A DNA stretch of 9,623 nucleotides from Eudoraea sp. (GCA_013041785.1 JABDRK010000358.1:1-9623), one strand, 5' to 3'. Positions 1-6,939 are shown, counted from the first letter of the stretch. Program-made: numbers and translations. Notes: a model not told the origin generated them from the sequence alone.

Positions 1-2
1 CA

Positions 3-55
3 GTAGTAGAGCATAGCTCACTACTTGGCTCTGTAGTGAATGACAGTTCTACTAC
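3..55. repeat. Nested inverted repeats upstream of the GIY-YIG gene
   Basis: An outer 8-bp inverted repeat (GTAGTAGA at 3-10 with TCTACTAC at 48-55) encloses an inner 7-bp one (TCACTAC at 18-24 with GTAGTGA at 33-39). Together they could fold into an interrupted stem with an 8-nt terminal loop. The size and the absence of D- and T-arm consensus exclude a tRNA. Blocks inside it, or just after it, recur downstream of the GIY-YIG gene, so this may be the left flank of a repeat unit carrying that gene. The function is unknown and the left end may extend beyond the window. Confidence 0.5.
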
Positions 56-71
56 AGCGTCATTTAGTTTT

Positions 72-106
72 AAAGCCCGTGGAATTCCATGGGCTTTTTC
101 TTTTTC
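72..106 (+). terminator. Rho-independent terminator upstream of the GIY-YIG gene
   Basis: AAAGCCC (72-78) pairs with GGGCTTT (91-97). The stem continues through a G-T pair and TGG/CCA to a small AATT loop, making a nearly perfect 26-nt palindrome. A T-rich tract follows (93-106, interrupted by one C). It probably ends transcription arriving from a gene left of the window and separates that gene from the GIY-YIG gene. Confidence 0.75.
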
Positions 107-143
107 CGTAAAAAACTTACATAGTAGACAGGTATATTGAGGT

Positions 144-425
144 ATGATTCTTCCATATTGTGTTTATGTTTTACAAAGTGAAAGAGACCTATTACTTTAT
201 CATGGATATTCCACTAATCTTAGGAACAGGTTAATCGACCACAATCGGGGTAGGACCAAAAGCACCTCCAAAAGGAGGCCGCTGAATCTTATCTATTGCG
301 AATTCTTTATGAGCAAAAGAGATGCGATGCGAAGGGAATCCTATTTCAAGACTACACAGGGTAAAAGGATGCTGAAACTTATTTTACGCGAGACACTATC
401 AGATATTAATTACCCTTGGATATAA
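144..425 (+). CDS. GIY-YIG family small nuclease (UPF0213/YhbQ-like)
   Basis: A 93-residue protein made of a single GIY-YIG domain, the size of the stand-alone UvrC-N-like nucleases. The first strand motif is CVYVL (residues 6-10) and the second is YHGYS (19-23), with His in place of the usual Ile of YIG. A catalytic-type Arg is at 29 (LRNRL), followed by HN (33-34), an STSKRRP stretch (40-46) and the metal-binding Glu at 65 (AMRRES). All key residues are present, so it is probably active. The family cuts DNA or acts on repair-type substrates, but the physiological role of these small proteins is poorly defined. Flavobacteria often carry several copies in intergenic positions. The ATG at 144 lies just before the first domain strand, leaving no room for a later start. 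Upstream GAGG (139-142) is a weak, very close ribosome site. It is alone on its strand between two terminators, and related short blocks flank it. Confidence 0.85.
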   Translation: MILPYCVYVLQSERDLLLYHGYSTNLRNRLIDHNRGRTKSTSKRRPLNLIYCEFFMSKRDAMRRESYFKTTQGKRMLKLILRETLSDINYPWI

Positions 426-430
426 GAAGC

Positions 431-455
431 CATAGTTCACGTCATTGCTACAGCG
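431..455. repeat. Right flank block matching sequence left of the GIY-YIG gene
   Basis: CATAGTTCAC (431-440) matches CATAGCTCAC (12-21) at 9 of 10 bases. CTACAGCG (448-455) is identical to 52-59, and CGTCATT (440-446) is identical to 58-64. The blocks are spaced and partly ordered differently on the two sides (40 bp apart on the left, 17 bp on the right), and each side continues into a terminator hairpin. This looks like decayed direct flanks of a unit containing the nuclease gene, but the blocks are short. Confidence 0.4.
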
Positions 456-487
456 AAGCCATCCACAAAAGTATGGGTGGCTTTTTT
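456..487 (+). terminator. Rho-independent terminator of the GIY-YIG gene
   Basis: AAGCCATCC (456-464) pairs with GGGTGGCTT (475-483), including one T-G pair, around a ten-base A-rich loop. A run of six Ts follows at 482-487. It lies 30 bp after the nuclease stop codon. The complementary strand has no T-run after the hairpin, so it should not terminate the convergent acetoacetyl-CoA synthetase gene. The hairpin is nearly the same sequence as the one at 6868-6895. Confidence 0.85.
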
Positions 488-501
488 ATGATAAAGTTTT
501 G

Positions 502-594
502 TTTAAATACATTTAAAAAACGCTTTGTGGACTTCAATTGATCTAACTTCTTGATTATTCACCGTATAAAATTATAGTTCATACCTAATGTATG
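502..594. other. Convergent intergenic region with small AT-rich palindromes
   Basis: Between the GIY-YIG terminator and the end of the acetoacetyl-CoA synthetase gene there are two small inverted repeats: TTTAAAT/ATTTAAA (502-508 and 511-517) and CATAC/GTATG (580-584 and 590-594, five-base loop). The second sits just beyond the synthetase stop codon and could act as a weak transcript end, but it lacks a T-run on the minus strand. I see no gene here and no convincing terminator for the synthetase. Confidence 0.3.
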
Positions 595-605
595 CGTTCT
601 CTCAT

Positions 606-2540
606 TTAGTCTTGTAGTTTCAATTGGTCTTTCACTTTTAAAAAGTGTTCAAGTGCCTTAGGGTTTTTCATGGCTCCCGGACTAGCTACGTCATTAAGCG
701 GACTCCCCATAAGCAATTTCTTGACAGGGATTTCCATTTTTTTACCACTTATGGTATAGGGAATCTGAGGAACCTGAATAATGCGATCAGGAACATGTCG
801 TGGAGAACACAATGTGCGTATGTGGGTTTTAATCTCCTTAATAATTTTTGAATCAAGGGGCTGTTTTAGTTCAACAAACAAAAGCAAAAATCCTTCTTGC
901 TTTACCATCATGTCAACAATCAAAAAATCATCGAGTTTAGGAAATGATTCCAGGGCACTATAGATTTCAGCTGTACCGATACGTATTCCATGTCTGTTGA
1001 GTGTAGCATCCGAACGACCTAAAACTTCTATACCAATATCGGGAACAATTTTTATCCAATCCCCATGTGCCCATACATTGGAGAAACGGTCAAAATAGGA
1101 GGTATGATAGCGGGAATTGGCTTCATCTCCCCAAAAATAAACCGGCATTGAAGGCATTGGTTCGGTTATAACAAGTTCACCCGTCATACCTTCGACCGCA
1201 TTCCCCGATGAATCCCAGGAGGCTATAGCTGCTCCGAGCATACGACATTGTATATAACCAGCATATACTGGCAACATGGGGTTGCCCCCTATAAAAGCCG
1301 AACACACATCAGTGCCCCCACTTAAAGAAATTATTTGAGTTTGGGGTAAATGTTTCTGTAAAAATTCAAAGGCCGAAGCAGAAAGCGGTGCTCCTGTAGA
1401 GCCAAGTGTTTTTAGTTCGGGAAAGCTTTTAGTGGTTAAGTCTGGTGGTGGTGTTTTCATGCATTGGGCATAGAAAGGTGCGCCATTTCCAAAATGATGG
1501 ATCTTATTTTGCTGAGCAAACCGCCATTGCGATCCCAGATCGGGATAATTGGCTGCGCCGTCATAAATGCACAATACCCCTCCACAAAGCAGTGCCCCCA
1601 AAGCATAATTCCACATCATCCATCCCGTGGTGGTATTCCAAAAAAAACGTTCTCCTTCATGCACATCCTGATGCAAACAAAGTGCTTTGAATTGCTCTAA
1701 TAGCATCCCTCCCGTACTATGCGTAATGGCTTTGGGATTTCCTGTTGTTCCTGAAGAAAACAAGACCCAGATAGGGTGTTCAAATGGAACTGAAACGGGA
1801 TGGAGTTCCGCTTTAGCTGTGGTGTCTAAATCCCACGCATCCAAAGTTCCTGAAAAACCAATGGTGTCTTGTAGGCTGGGTAACCCTTTGTTAAGGGCAT
1901 TTATTTTTTCCTGCTGCTGATACTCTTTCCCATTGTACGTATAAAACGTATGAGCCAAAAGAAGCTTGGGTTCCAACTGCTCAAACCGATTGATTACACT
2001 TTGAATTCCAAAATCCGGGGAGCAACAACTCCATACCGCACCCAGGGCATTTGTGGCCAAAAATGCAGCAATTGTGTCGGGATGATTTAGCAAATACCCA
2101 ACCACACAATCCCCTTTACCGACTCCTCTATCGAGCATTTGGTGCTTTAACTCTTCTGCGCGAAGTAGTAAGGCATTCCAGCTTATTGCTGTTGTTTCTC
2201 CCAATTCATTGTGAAAGAGAATAGCGGTTTGCTGATCCTTAAAATTACGTGTAATGTGTGCAGCATAAGATAAACTCGCACCTTCAAACCATTTGGTGTT
2301 ATAAAAAGGTATTGCCGGGGTTATGGCTTGTTTGTACGGGGTATCAAAAGAGATGTTAAAATAATCAACTATTGTTTCCCAAAAATCACCTAAATACATA
2401 ATGGACCATTGATGCAATTCCTCATACTTTGTGAAATTGAGATTGTATTTGGAATTGATATGGCGAAAAAATTTTGCCATATGACTAGAGGGCATCTTGT
2501 CTTTGATAGGGGTCCATATTTTGTTATACATAGGTGTCAT
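606..2540 (-). CDS. aacS: Acetoacetyl-CoA synthetase (acetoacetate-CoA ligase)
   Basis: A cytoplasmic ANL-superfamily ligase of 644 residues, normal for the family. It would activate acetoacetate to acetoacetyl-CoA with ATP, feeding ketone bodies or amino-acid breakdown products into CoA metabolism. An N-terminal segment typical of acetyl/acetoacetyl-CoA synthetases (about 35-95) precedes the large adenylation domain. Visible motifs are the P-loop FSSGTTGNPK (261-270), GSTGAPL (380-386), SGGTDV (407-412), GELVITEPMPSMPVYFWGD (454-472), HGDW (492-495), GRSD at the hinge (508-511) and ISGKK with the adenylation lysine at about 600. The GELVITEPMPSMPVYFWGD stretch and the N-terminal segment favour acetoacetyl- over acetyl-CoA synthetase. 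The first ATG (2540) is chosen. A second ATG three codons in is equally possible, and neither has a clear ribosome site. The gene lies 98 bp downstream of the regulator on the same strand, with no strong terminator between, so some read-through is possible. Substrate is inferred from similarity. Confidence 0.9.
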   Translation of the reverse strand: MTPMYNKIWTPIKDKMPSSHMAKFFRHINSKYNLNFTKYEELHQWSIMYLGDFWETIVDYFNISFDTPYKQAITPAIPFYNTKWFEGASLSYAAHITRNFKDQQTAILFHNELGETTAISWNALLLRAEELKHQMLDRGVGKGDCVVGYLLNHPDTIAAFLATNALGAVWSCCSPDFGIQSVINRFEQLEPKLLLAHTFYTYNGKEYQQQEKINALNKGLPSLQDTIGFSGTLDAWDLDTTAKAELHPVSVPFEHPIWVLFSSGTTGNPKAITHSTGGMLLEQFKALCLHQDVHEGERFFWNTTTGWMMWNYALGALLCGGVLCIYDGAANYPDLGSQWRFAQQNKIHHFGNGAPFYAQCMKTPPPDLTTKSFPELKTLGSTGAPLSASAFEFLQKHLPQTQIISLSGGTDVCSAFIGGNPMLPVYAGYIQCRMLGAAIASWDSSGNAVEGMTGELVITEPMPSMPVYFWGDEANSRYHTSYFDRFSNVWAHGDWIKIVPDIGIEVLGRSDATLNRHGIRIGTAEIYSALESFPKLDDFLIVDMMVKQEGFLLLFVELKQPLDSKIIKEIKTHIRTLCSPRHVPDRIIQVPQIPYTISGKKMEIPVKKLLMGSPLNDVASPGAMKNPKALEHFLKVKDQLKLQD

Positions 2541-2638
2541 AGGATTATTTTAACTTCAAAGCTTTGATATTCACTTGCGGAGATAGGTTACCCTAATATA
2601 TGATTTTCCATTGGCAAACAGGTGGCTTTTCAATTACG
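2541..2638 (-). other. Short intergenic region between regulator and aacS
   Basis: This 98-bp, AT-rich gap holds no gene. On the minus strand there is a TTTG (2615-2618), but the position expected for a -7 element does not match TAnnTTTG, so I do not call a promoter. No stable terminator hairpin is visible after the regulator stop codon. Confidence 0.4.
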
Positions 2639-5482
2639 TCAAACTTTACTCGGCAGAACCCCGAATTTTTCTTTAAAACTTTTGGTGAAGTACGACAAAT
2701 TTGAATAGCCGACGGAGTAAGCAACTTCTGATACCGATCCTGCTTTATTTTGAAGCATGGATTTGGCTTTGTTCATTCGGATTTCGCTAACCAATTGCCT
2801 GGCAGATTTATTTGTCAGCGCCTTTAATTTTCTATGCAGTTGCGCTCGGCTGAACCCAACTTTTGAAGCGATATCTTCAACAGAGAGTAGTTCATTATCC
2901 ATGTTTTCCTTAATTACCTGAAGCACTTTCTGTAAGAACTTATCATCCACCACACCGATCTTCAGGTCTTTTACCTCTAGTAGCTCCACGGTTTTAAAAT
3001 GCTCCCAAATCTTTTTACGTGCCTGTATAAGGTTTTCAATACGAAGCAACAACTCATCGGCATCAAAAGGCTTGGTCAGGTAGGCATCTGCTCCCTGAGT
3101 GAGACCTGCTATTTTATTCTCCTGACCGGCCTTGGCCGTTAACAGGATAATCGGGATATGGCTTGTCTTAATATTTTTTTTCAAAGTGTTGCAAAGCTCA
3201 TAACCGTCTTTTTCCGGCATCATCACATCGCTGACTATTAAGTCTGGTATATGCTCAAAGGCCATTCTTTCGCCCTGGAGGCCATCTTTTGCAGTAATAA
3301 CATCAAACTTAGGGGACAATATTTCAGAAATGTACTCCATGAGGTCTTCGTTATCTTCAACCAGTAAAACCACTTCTCCATTTTCATGGGATGTTCCATG
3401 TTCTTCTTCGGATTCTCCCGATAACTTTGCACTGCTGTCCGCAATTATAGGTTCTGAACTCATGGTGGAGTGATCAATTTTCACTGATTTTGGCAATAGT
3501 GAAAGTTCTAATGGGAGCCTCACTTTGAAGGTAGTGCCACGCCCCTTTTCACTGTGGACGCTTATCTGCCCCCTGTGCAGATCCACCAGTTCTTTTGTCA
3601 GCGCGAGGCCAATTCCCGAACCCTTTACTTCACTGCCTTCAACCCTGTAGAACCTATCAAAAATTCTGTCGATTTCCTTTTTACTCATGCCATTGCCTGA
3701 ATCGCTGATCTCAATAAGCAGGGTTTTATCAGAACAGCTTACGTTGACACTGACAGCTCCGCCGGCAGGGGTATATTTAAAACTGTTTGAAAGAAGGTTA
3801 TTCAGTATTTTTTCCAGTTTATCTTTATCGTAGTAGGCTTTCTCCATTTCTTCAGGAAAATGAGTGTTCAAACTGATATTTCGCTGTTCAGCTACGCTTT
3901 CAAAGGAGAAGACCTGTGATCGCAGATATTGAATCAAACCGCCCTGCTGTAATTTCAAATGTACTGTTCCGCTTTCTAGTTTTGAGAGGTCCAGTAATTG
4001 GTTTACCAGGTTTTGAAGTCGGGTTATATTTTTTTTGATGATACCATAGGCCTTATTGCTGATTACAATCGGACCGCTGGTAGTATCGGATGCTTTTTTG
4101 GCTTGCTGAAAAGGGCCATGGATCAATGATAGAGGGGTTCTGAATTCATGGCTGATATTGGCAAAGAAGCGGGTTTTGACTTCATCCAGATCTTTCATTC
4201 GCTGAATTTCTGCTACAGATTGTGCAGCTCCTAATCGTTCAAGTTGGTTCTGTTCATTTATCTTCTGACTGCGATAGGCCATACCGAAGGAAAAAATGAC
4301 GATTTGAAGAAATAAACCAGTTACATAAGGATCGAGTCGGAAAGGCGGTTTTATCAATCCCATTGACCATAAGGTTCCGATCACCAGGAATATACTGGCA
4401 ATTAATGAACCGATACCGAAGTATCTGGCAAAAAGATCTTTCTTGAAGGTTAATACGAGGGATATTATCAAACTGCCCAAGGTGTAAATATTCAGCAACT
4501 GAAAATGAATGCCCGGTTCGATATAATGTATTTTGGGATTAAAAAAGATCACATACAAGGCTGTGAGTACAATTTCAATCAGAACGAAAAAGGCCAGGCC
4601 TAAAATGAACTTATCGAGTTTCGGGAATTTTTTCTTCGATTCAACAAAAGCCCGTCCGAAGAACCAAAAAGTAAAAAAGATACCATTGGCAATGAAGAAC
4701 CATAAAGGATACCTCCAGGTTGGTAAATGGTCTATAATTAGACCAATGGTCATGGCTTGTGTGAATGCACAAAAAAACAACCACAGCGAAAACCAGAAAT
4801 ACACCTGGTCCTTAAGATAGAGATATTGCAGTAAGAAAAACAAGAAGATGATAAAGGTTACACCAAACATGAAGGTGTTGAAACTATTGTGAAACTGATT
4901 GACCTTTTGGTAATACGGTTGCTCCGGACTTCTTGCGCTTAGGTTGAAGTAGGGGGGGTATCCAAAATCATTGCCCTGGGCTTTGATGATAATCGTCACC
5001 GGTTGGCCAACTGGTAGTTCGTGAAGGTTAATACTGTTTAAAAACCAGCTATCCTTTGTGGCCCTTTCCCTGAAGGGGACTTCAACGCCTGTTTTTTGAT
5101 GAAACAACAACTGCTCACCCATATAGGCATATACATCCAGTCTTCCATTACTTTTTGTCCATGCAGGTGGCCCGATCATGATATCTTCAAAATGCAGGGT
5201 CCACCCCTTTAGAGAATCCAGAGCTTTTATTTGAAGTTTACCCCAATAGGTAATATTGGGCTCAAGCATAACGGGTAATTCATTAGCAGGCGTAAACATC
5301 AGGCCGTTGTCTTGCTGTAAAAGGATTTCAGGCGTCAGCCTGTCCGTACTGTCAGCGACAACCCGCAAGGAACCATCCAGATCATGCACAGGGTACATGG
5401 GATTAAGGTCATAGACTTGCTGCCCTGACAGACCTCCTACTACAAAGAGGCAAAAGATGGTATAGAAAAATGCAACTTTCAT
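2639..5482 (-). CDS. Hybrid sensor: 7TM-DISM, histidine kinase, receiver, AraC-type regulator
   Basis: A 947-residue one-protein phosphorelay that could sense a periplasmic signal and bind DNA while anchored in the inner membrane. A signal peptide (1-20) is followed by a periplasmic beta-rich region resembling 7TMR-DISMED2 (about 25-190). Then come seven hydrophobic segments (about 203-404, 7TMR-DISM) and a short coiled linker (405-435). The kinase has the H-box NISHEFRTP with phospho-His 445, the N-box around 561-569, the G1 box DSGNGM (594-599), the F-box FDRFYR (608-613) and the G2 box GSGIGLAL (621-628). After an acidic, serine-rich linker (about 665-702) comes the receiver: acidic pair E709/D710, phospho-acceptor D752, T782 and K804. 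The AraC-type double helix-turn-helix spans about 865-940. All catalytic residues are present. Unlike the common polysaccharide-sensing hybrid regulators it has a 7TM-DISM sensor, not beta-propeller and Y_Y_Y domains. It is divergent to the cupin-lipoprotein pair, its most likely target. The ligand is unknown. Confidence 0.93.
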   Translation of the reverse strand: MKVAFFYTIFCLFVVGGLSGQQVYDLNPMYPVHDLDGSLRVVADSTDRLTPEILLQQDNGLMFTPANELPVMLEPNITYWGKLQIKALDSLKGWTLHFEDIMIGPPAWTKSNGRLDVYAYMGEQLLFHQKTGVEVPFRERATKDSWFLNSINLHELPVGQPVTIIIKAQGNDFGYPPYFNLSARSPEQPYYQKVNQFHNSFNTFMFGVTFIIFLFFLLQYLYLKDQVYFWFSLWLFFCAFTQAMTIGLIIDHLPTWRYPLWFFIANGIFFTFWFFGRAFVESKKKFPKLDKFILGLAFFVLIEIVLTALYVIFFNPKIHYIEPGIHFQLLNIYTLGSLIISLVLTFKKDLFARYFGIGSLIASIFLVIGTLWSMGLIKPPFRLDPYVTGLFLQIVIFSFGMAYRSQKINEQNQLERLGAAQSVAEIQRMKDLDEVKTRFFANISHEFRTPLSLIHGPFQQAKKASDTTSGPIVISNKAYGIIKKNITRLQNLVNQLLDLSKLESGTVHLKLQQGGLIQYLRSQVFSFESVAEQRNISLNTHFPEEMEKAYYDKDKLEKILNNLLSNSFKYTPAGGAVSVNVSCSDKTLLIEISDSGNGMSKKEIDRIFDRFYRVEGSEVKGSGIGLALTKELVDLHRGQISVHSEKGRGTTFKVRLPLELSLLPKSVKIDHSTMSSEPIIADSSAKLSGESEEEHGTSHENGEVVLLVEDNEDLMEYISEILSPKFDVITAKDGLQGERMAFEHIPDLIVSDVMMPEKDGYELCNTLKKNIKTSHIPIILLTAKAGQENKIAGLTQGADAYLTKPFDADELLLRIENLIQARKKIWEHFKTVELLEVKDLKIGVVDDKFLQKVLQVIKENMDNELLSVEDIASKVGFSRAQLHRKLKALTNKSARQLVSEIRMNKAKSMLQNKAGSVSEVAYSVGYSNLSYFTKSFKEKFGVLPSKV

Positions 5483-5563
5483 AAATAACCGCTAAATGGC
5501 ACCAATTTTCATTCGATCACTTCTGTTGTGCTAATATCCTTCTAATATAGTCTGGGCCATAAC

Positions 5564-5604
5564 ACTTGTGTTTCATGAATTAATACTCATGTTTCATCAA
5601 TTGA
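5564..5604. promoter_or_regulatory. Direct-repeat pair A, 21-bp spacing: candidate AraC-type operator
   Basis: Two 20-bp copies (5564-5583 and 5585-5604) agree at 16 of 20 positions. Their core is GTTTCATSAATT (5570-5581 and 5591-5602, 11 of 12 identical). The offset is exactly 21 bp, two helical turns, the same spacing as the araI half-sites bound by E. coli AraC. A partial inverted copy, TGAAAC (5609-5614), follows. It lies between the divergent regulator and cupin genes, so the AraC-type domain of the regulator is the obvious candidate ligand. Binding is inferred. Confidence 0.55.
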
Positions 5605-5628
5605 ATTTTGAAACAAATTAACTAAAAA

Positions 5629-5661
5629 TTGCAACCTCACTGCTATTCTTGCAATCTGACT
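5629..5661. promoter_or_regulatory. Direct-repeat pair B, 20-bp spacing, next to the cupin promoter
   Basis: TTGCAACCTCACT (5629-5641) and TTGCAATCTGACT (5649-5661) match at 11 of 13 bases with a 20-bp offset. The downstream copy covers the -33 region and ends five bases before a -7 element, the position expected for an activator that contacts RNA polymerase. The sequence differs from pair A, so it may be a second site class or belong to another regulator. Confidence 0.5.
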
Positions 5662-5674
5662 CACGATAGTTTTG
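5649..5674 (+). promoter_or_regulatory. Bacteroidota-type promoter of the cupin gene
   Basis: TAGTTTTG (5667-5674) is a full match to the TAnnTTTG -7 consensus of Bacteroidota. The only nearby -33-like element is TTG at 5649-5651, about 15 bp upstream, shorter than the usual spacing. A poor -33 with a good -7 is what an activator-dependent promoter would show, and direct-repeat pair B overlaps it. Transcription would start near 5680, giving an untranslated leader of about 40 nt. Confidence 0.55.
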
Positions 5675-5720
5675 CTCCAGAACTTAATATCAAACAGATG
5701 ACTAACTAAAACGATGAGTA

Positions 5721-6272
5721 ATGAACCGGAAAACATTTTTAACACGATTAGGGGGAACAAGTTTAGCTGTTATGCTGCCAGCCAATGCCGTAATGGCAAC
5801 TATAAGGAACTCCCCGTTAGAAAAGAAAAGGAAAGAAAAAATTGTACTTGCCAATGAGGGTGTTGAACTAAATATCCTCGGGAATCCGCAAAGGCATAAG
5901 GTTGTAGGTCTTGACACCGACAATCAGATATTTGAGTGGGTAGATAATTTAGCGCCAGGATCGGGGATACCGCCACATATACACACCAGGGAAGATGAGA
6001 TCTTCAGGGTGCTCAAGGGACAGGTTGAGATTATGGTGGATAATAAATCAACCATTCTAAAGGCAGGGGATATGGCCTTTGCTCCAAAAAATATCGTTCA
6101 TTCCTGGAAGGTTGTGGGGGAGGAAAAGGCTCAAATGTGGGTTAGTGCATTTCCCTCTGGAATGGAGCATATGTTTCATGAATTAAGTGAATTGCCGGAA
6201 GGTAAACCAGACTTTAACAAAGTCGCAGCCATATGTGATAAATACGGGATAACGTTCGTACAAGAAGGATAA
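5721..6272 (+). CDS. Secreted cupin-domain protein
   Basis: A 183-residue protein with an N-terminal export signal (NRKTFLTR then a hydrophobic stretch to about residue 25). This resembles a Tat leader with RK in place of RR, so export, probably to the periplasm, is likely but the route is uncertain. A single cupin_2 barrel follows (about 70-145). Motif 1 carries H86, H88 and E93 ahead of G100. Motif 2 carries G116, P122, N124 and H127. The four metal ligands of the family are thus intact, so it should bind Fe, Mn or a similar metal. Cupins of this kind include dioxygenases, isomerases and plain ligand binders, and nothing here picks one. The ATG at 5721 places the leader correctly. It is the first gene downstream of the AraC-like direct repeats and a -7 element, and 31 bp ahead of a lipoprotein gene, so the two are probably co-transcribed. 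Confidence 0.85.
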   Translation: MNRKTFLTRLGGTSLAVMLPANAVMATIRNSPLEKKRKEKIVLANEGVELNILGNPQRHKVVGLDTDNQIFEWVDNLAPGSGIPPHIHTREDEIFRVLKGQVEIMVDNKSTILKAGDMAFAPKNIVHSWKVVGEEKAQMWVSAFPSGMEHMFHELSELPEGKPDFNKVAAICDKYGITFVQEG

Positions 6273-6303
6273 TAAATTATTTGAAACATAAAAATATTGA
6301 GAC

Positions 6304-6807
6304 ATGAAAACAATTAGAACAATAGGGATAAAGAAAATTTTAGGGATTATGGTTTTGGCTATTGTCTTTGGCTGCAATAAAGACAATGAAGATCTTGTAC
6401 CCTGGGAAATTGAAGTTAGTCAATTAAAGGCAGCCACAATCAAATATCAAGATGTCGATTTGGCCACCGCTGAAGGCTTTTTCGATGCTTCAGGATTTGT
6501 GCCAAATATGGGGCATCATTACATATTGCCTTCACGGATCGATGAGACTTTTGAACTGAATAAACCAGAGATTTTGTTATATGTGCCGAACCCGGACAGT
6601 GGTATGGAACTGGTAGCAGTAGAGTACGCAATACCAATAGAAGATATGGAGAACCCGGGATCACCGCCGGAAGGATTCACAGGTAAAGATGACGTTTGGG
6701 AAATCAATCCAAATTTGGAGCAATGGCAATTGCATGTTTGGATATTCAGGGAGAACCCGGAAGGTATTTTTAAACCTCATAACCCCGCAGTTGGCTCTGG
6801 TAATTAA
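6304..6807 (+). CDS. Small conserved lipoprotein of unknown function
   Basis: A 167-residue protein with a lipoprotein signal: a basic start, a hydrophobic run and the lipobox VFGC with lipidated Cys at 24. The residues after it (NKDNED) are charged and acidic, which in Bacteroidota can direct lipoproteins to the outside of the outer membrane. The mature part has a GHHY motif (70-73), a strand-rich middle with LLYVPNP (91-97) and ELVAVEYAIP (102-111), and a C-terminal signature LHVWIFRENPEGIFKPHNP (143-161). I recognise this as a recurring pattern in small, uncharacterised secreted proteins of many bacteria, but know of no assigned function. The conserved His residues could suggest metal or haem binding, which is inference. 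It follows the cupin gene by 31 bp and precedes a terminator, so it is the second gene of a two-gene unit. Confidence 0.75.
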   Translation: MKTIRTIGIKKILGIMVLAIVFGCNKDNEDLVPWEIEVSQLKAATIKYQDVDLATAEGFFDASGFVPNMGHHYILPSRIDETFELNKPEILLYVPNPDSGMELVAVEYAIPIEDMENPGSPPEGFTGKDDVWEINPNLEQWQLHVWIFRENPEGIFKPHNPAVGSGN

Positions 6808-6867
6808 GCCTATAACTATACTTTTTATTTTTTATTGGGCGTATTGGTAAAGCCTTAGCAGAAAAAG

Positions 6868-6895
6868 GCCATCCACGAAAGCGGGTGGCTTTTTT
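6868..6895 (+). terminator. Rho-independent terminator of the cupin-lipoprotein unit
   Basis: GCCATCC (6868-6874) pairs with GGGTGGC (6883-6889), with one T-G pair. The loop can close further as C-GAAA-G (6876-6881). Six Ts follow at 6890-6895. It is almost the same hairpin as the terminator behind the GIY-YIG gene at 456-487, two bases shorter in the loop. It sits about 60 bp after the lipoprotein stop codon. Confidence 0.85.
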
Positions 6896-6906
6896 CTATT
6901 TGCAGC

Positions 6907-6939
6907 TCAACAATTTATCAGAGATTTCAACATTTTTTC
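6907..6939. promoter_or_regulatory. Weak direct-repeat pair upstream of the SUMF1-like gene
   Basis: TCAACAATTTATC (6907-6919) and TCAACATTTTTTC (6927-6939) match at 11 of 13 positions with a 20-bp offset, similar in spacing to pair B. The stretch is AT-rich, so chance similarity is more likely than at 5564-5661. No good TAnnTTTG element was found between it and the start codon at 6998. TACCTTAA (6986-6993) is only a partial match and lies too close to the start. Confidence 0.25.

Noticed and set aside
1..57. tRNA-like 7-8 bp closing stem
   Set aside because: Only about 53 nt from end to end, with no anticodon arm, T-loop consensus or CCA end. Treated as an inverted repeat.
3..140. Open frame of about 45 codons at the left edge, ending in TGA at 138-140
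   Set aside because: It runs straight through the nested inverted repeats and the terminator hairpin, has no start within the window, and its translation shows no recognisable motif. It is probably open by chance.
2593..2618. Possible promoter for aacS (TTTG on the minus strand)
   Set aside because: The sequence about 19 bp downstream does not match TAnnTTTG beyond the TA, so the pair was not called.
4533..4820. 95-residue plus-strand open frame opposite the 7TM segment of the regulator
   Set aside because: Lysine-rich shadow of the hydrophobic codons on the other strand, with no independent evidence.
5698..5709. Three-codon open frame ahead of the cupin gene as a leader peptide
   Set aside because: ATG-ACT-AAC-TAA is too short and has no attenuator hairpin after it. 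It is most likely chance.
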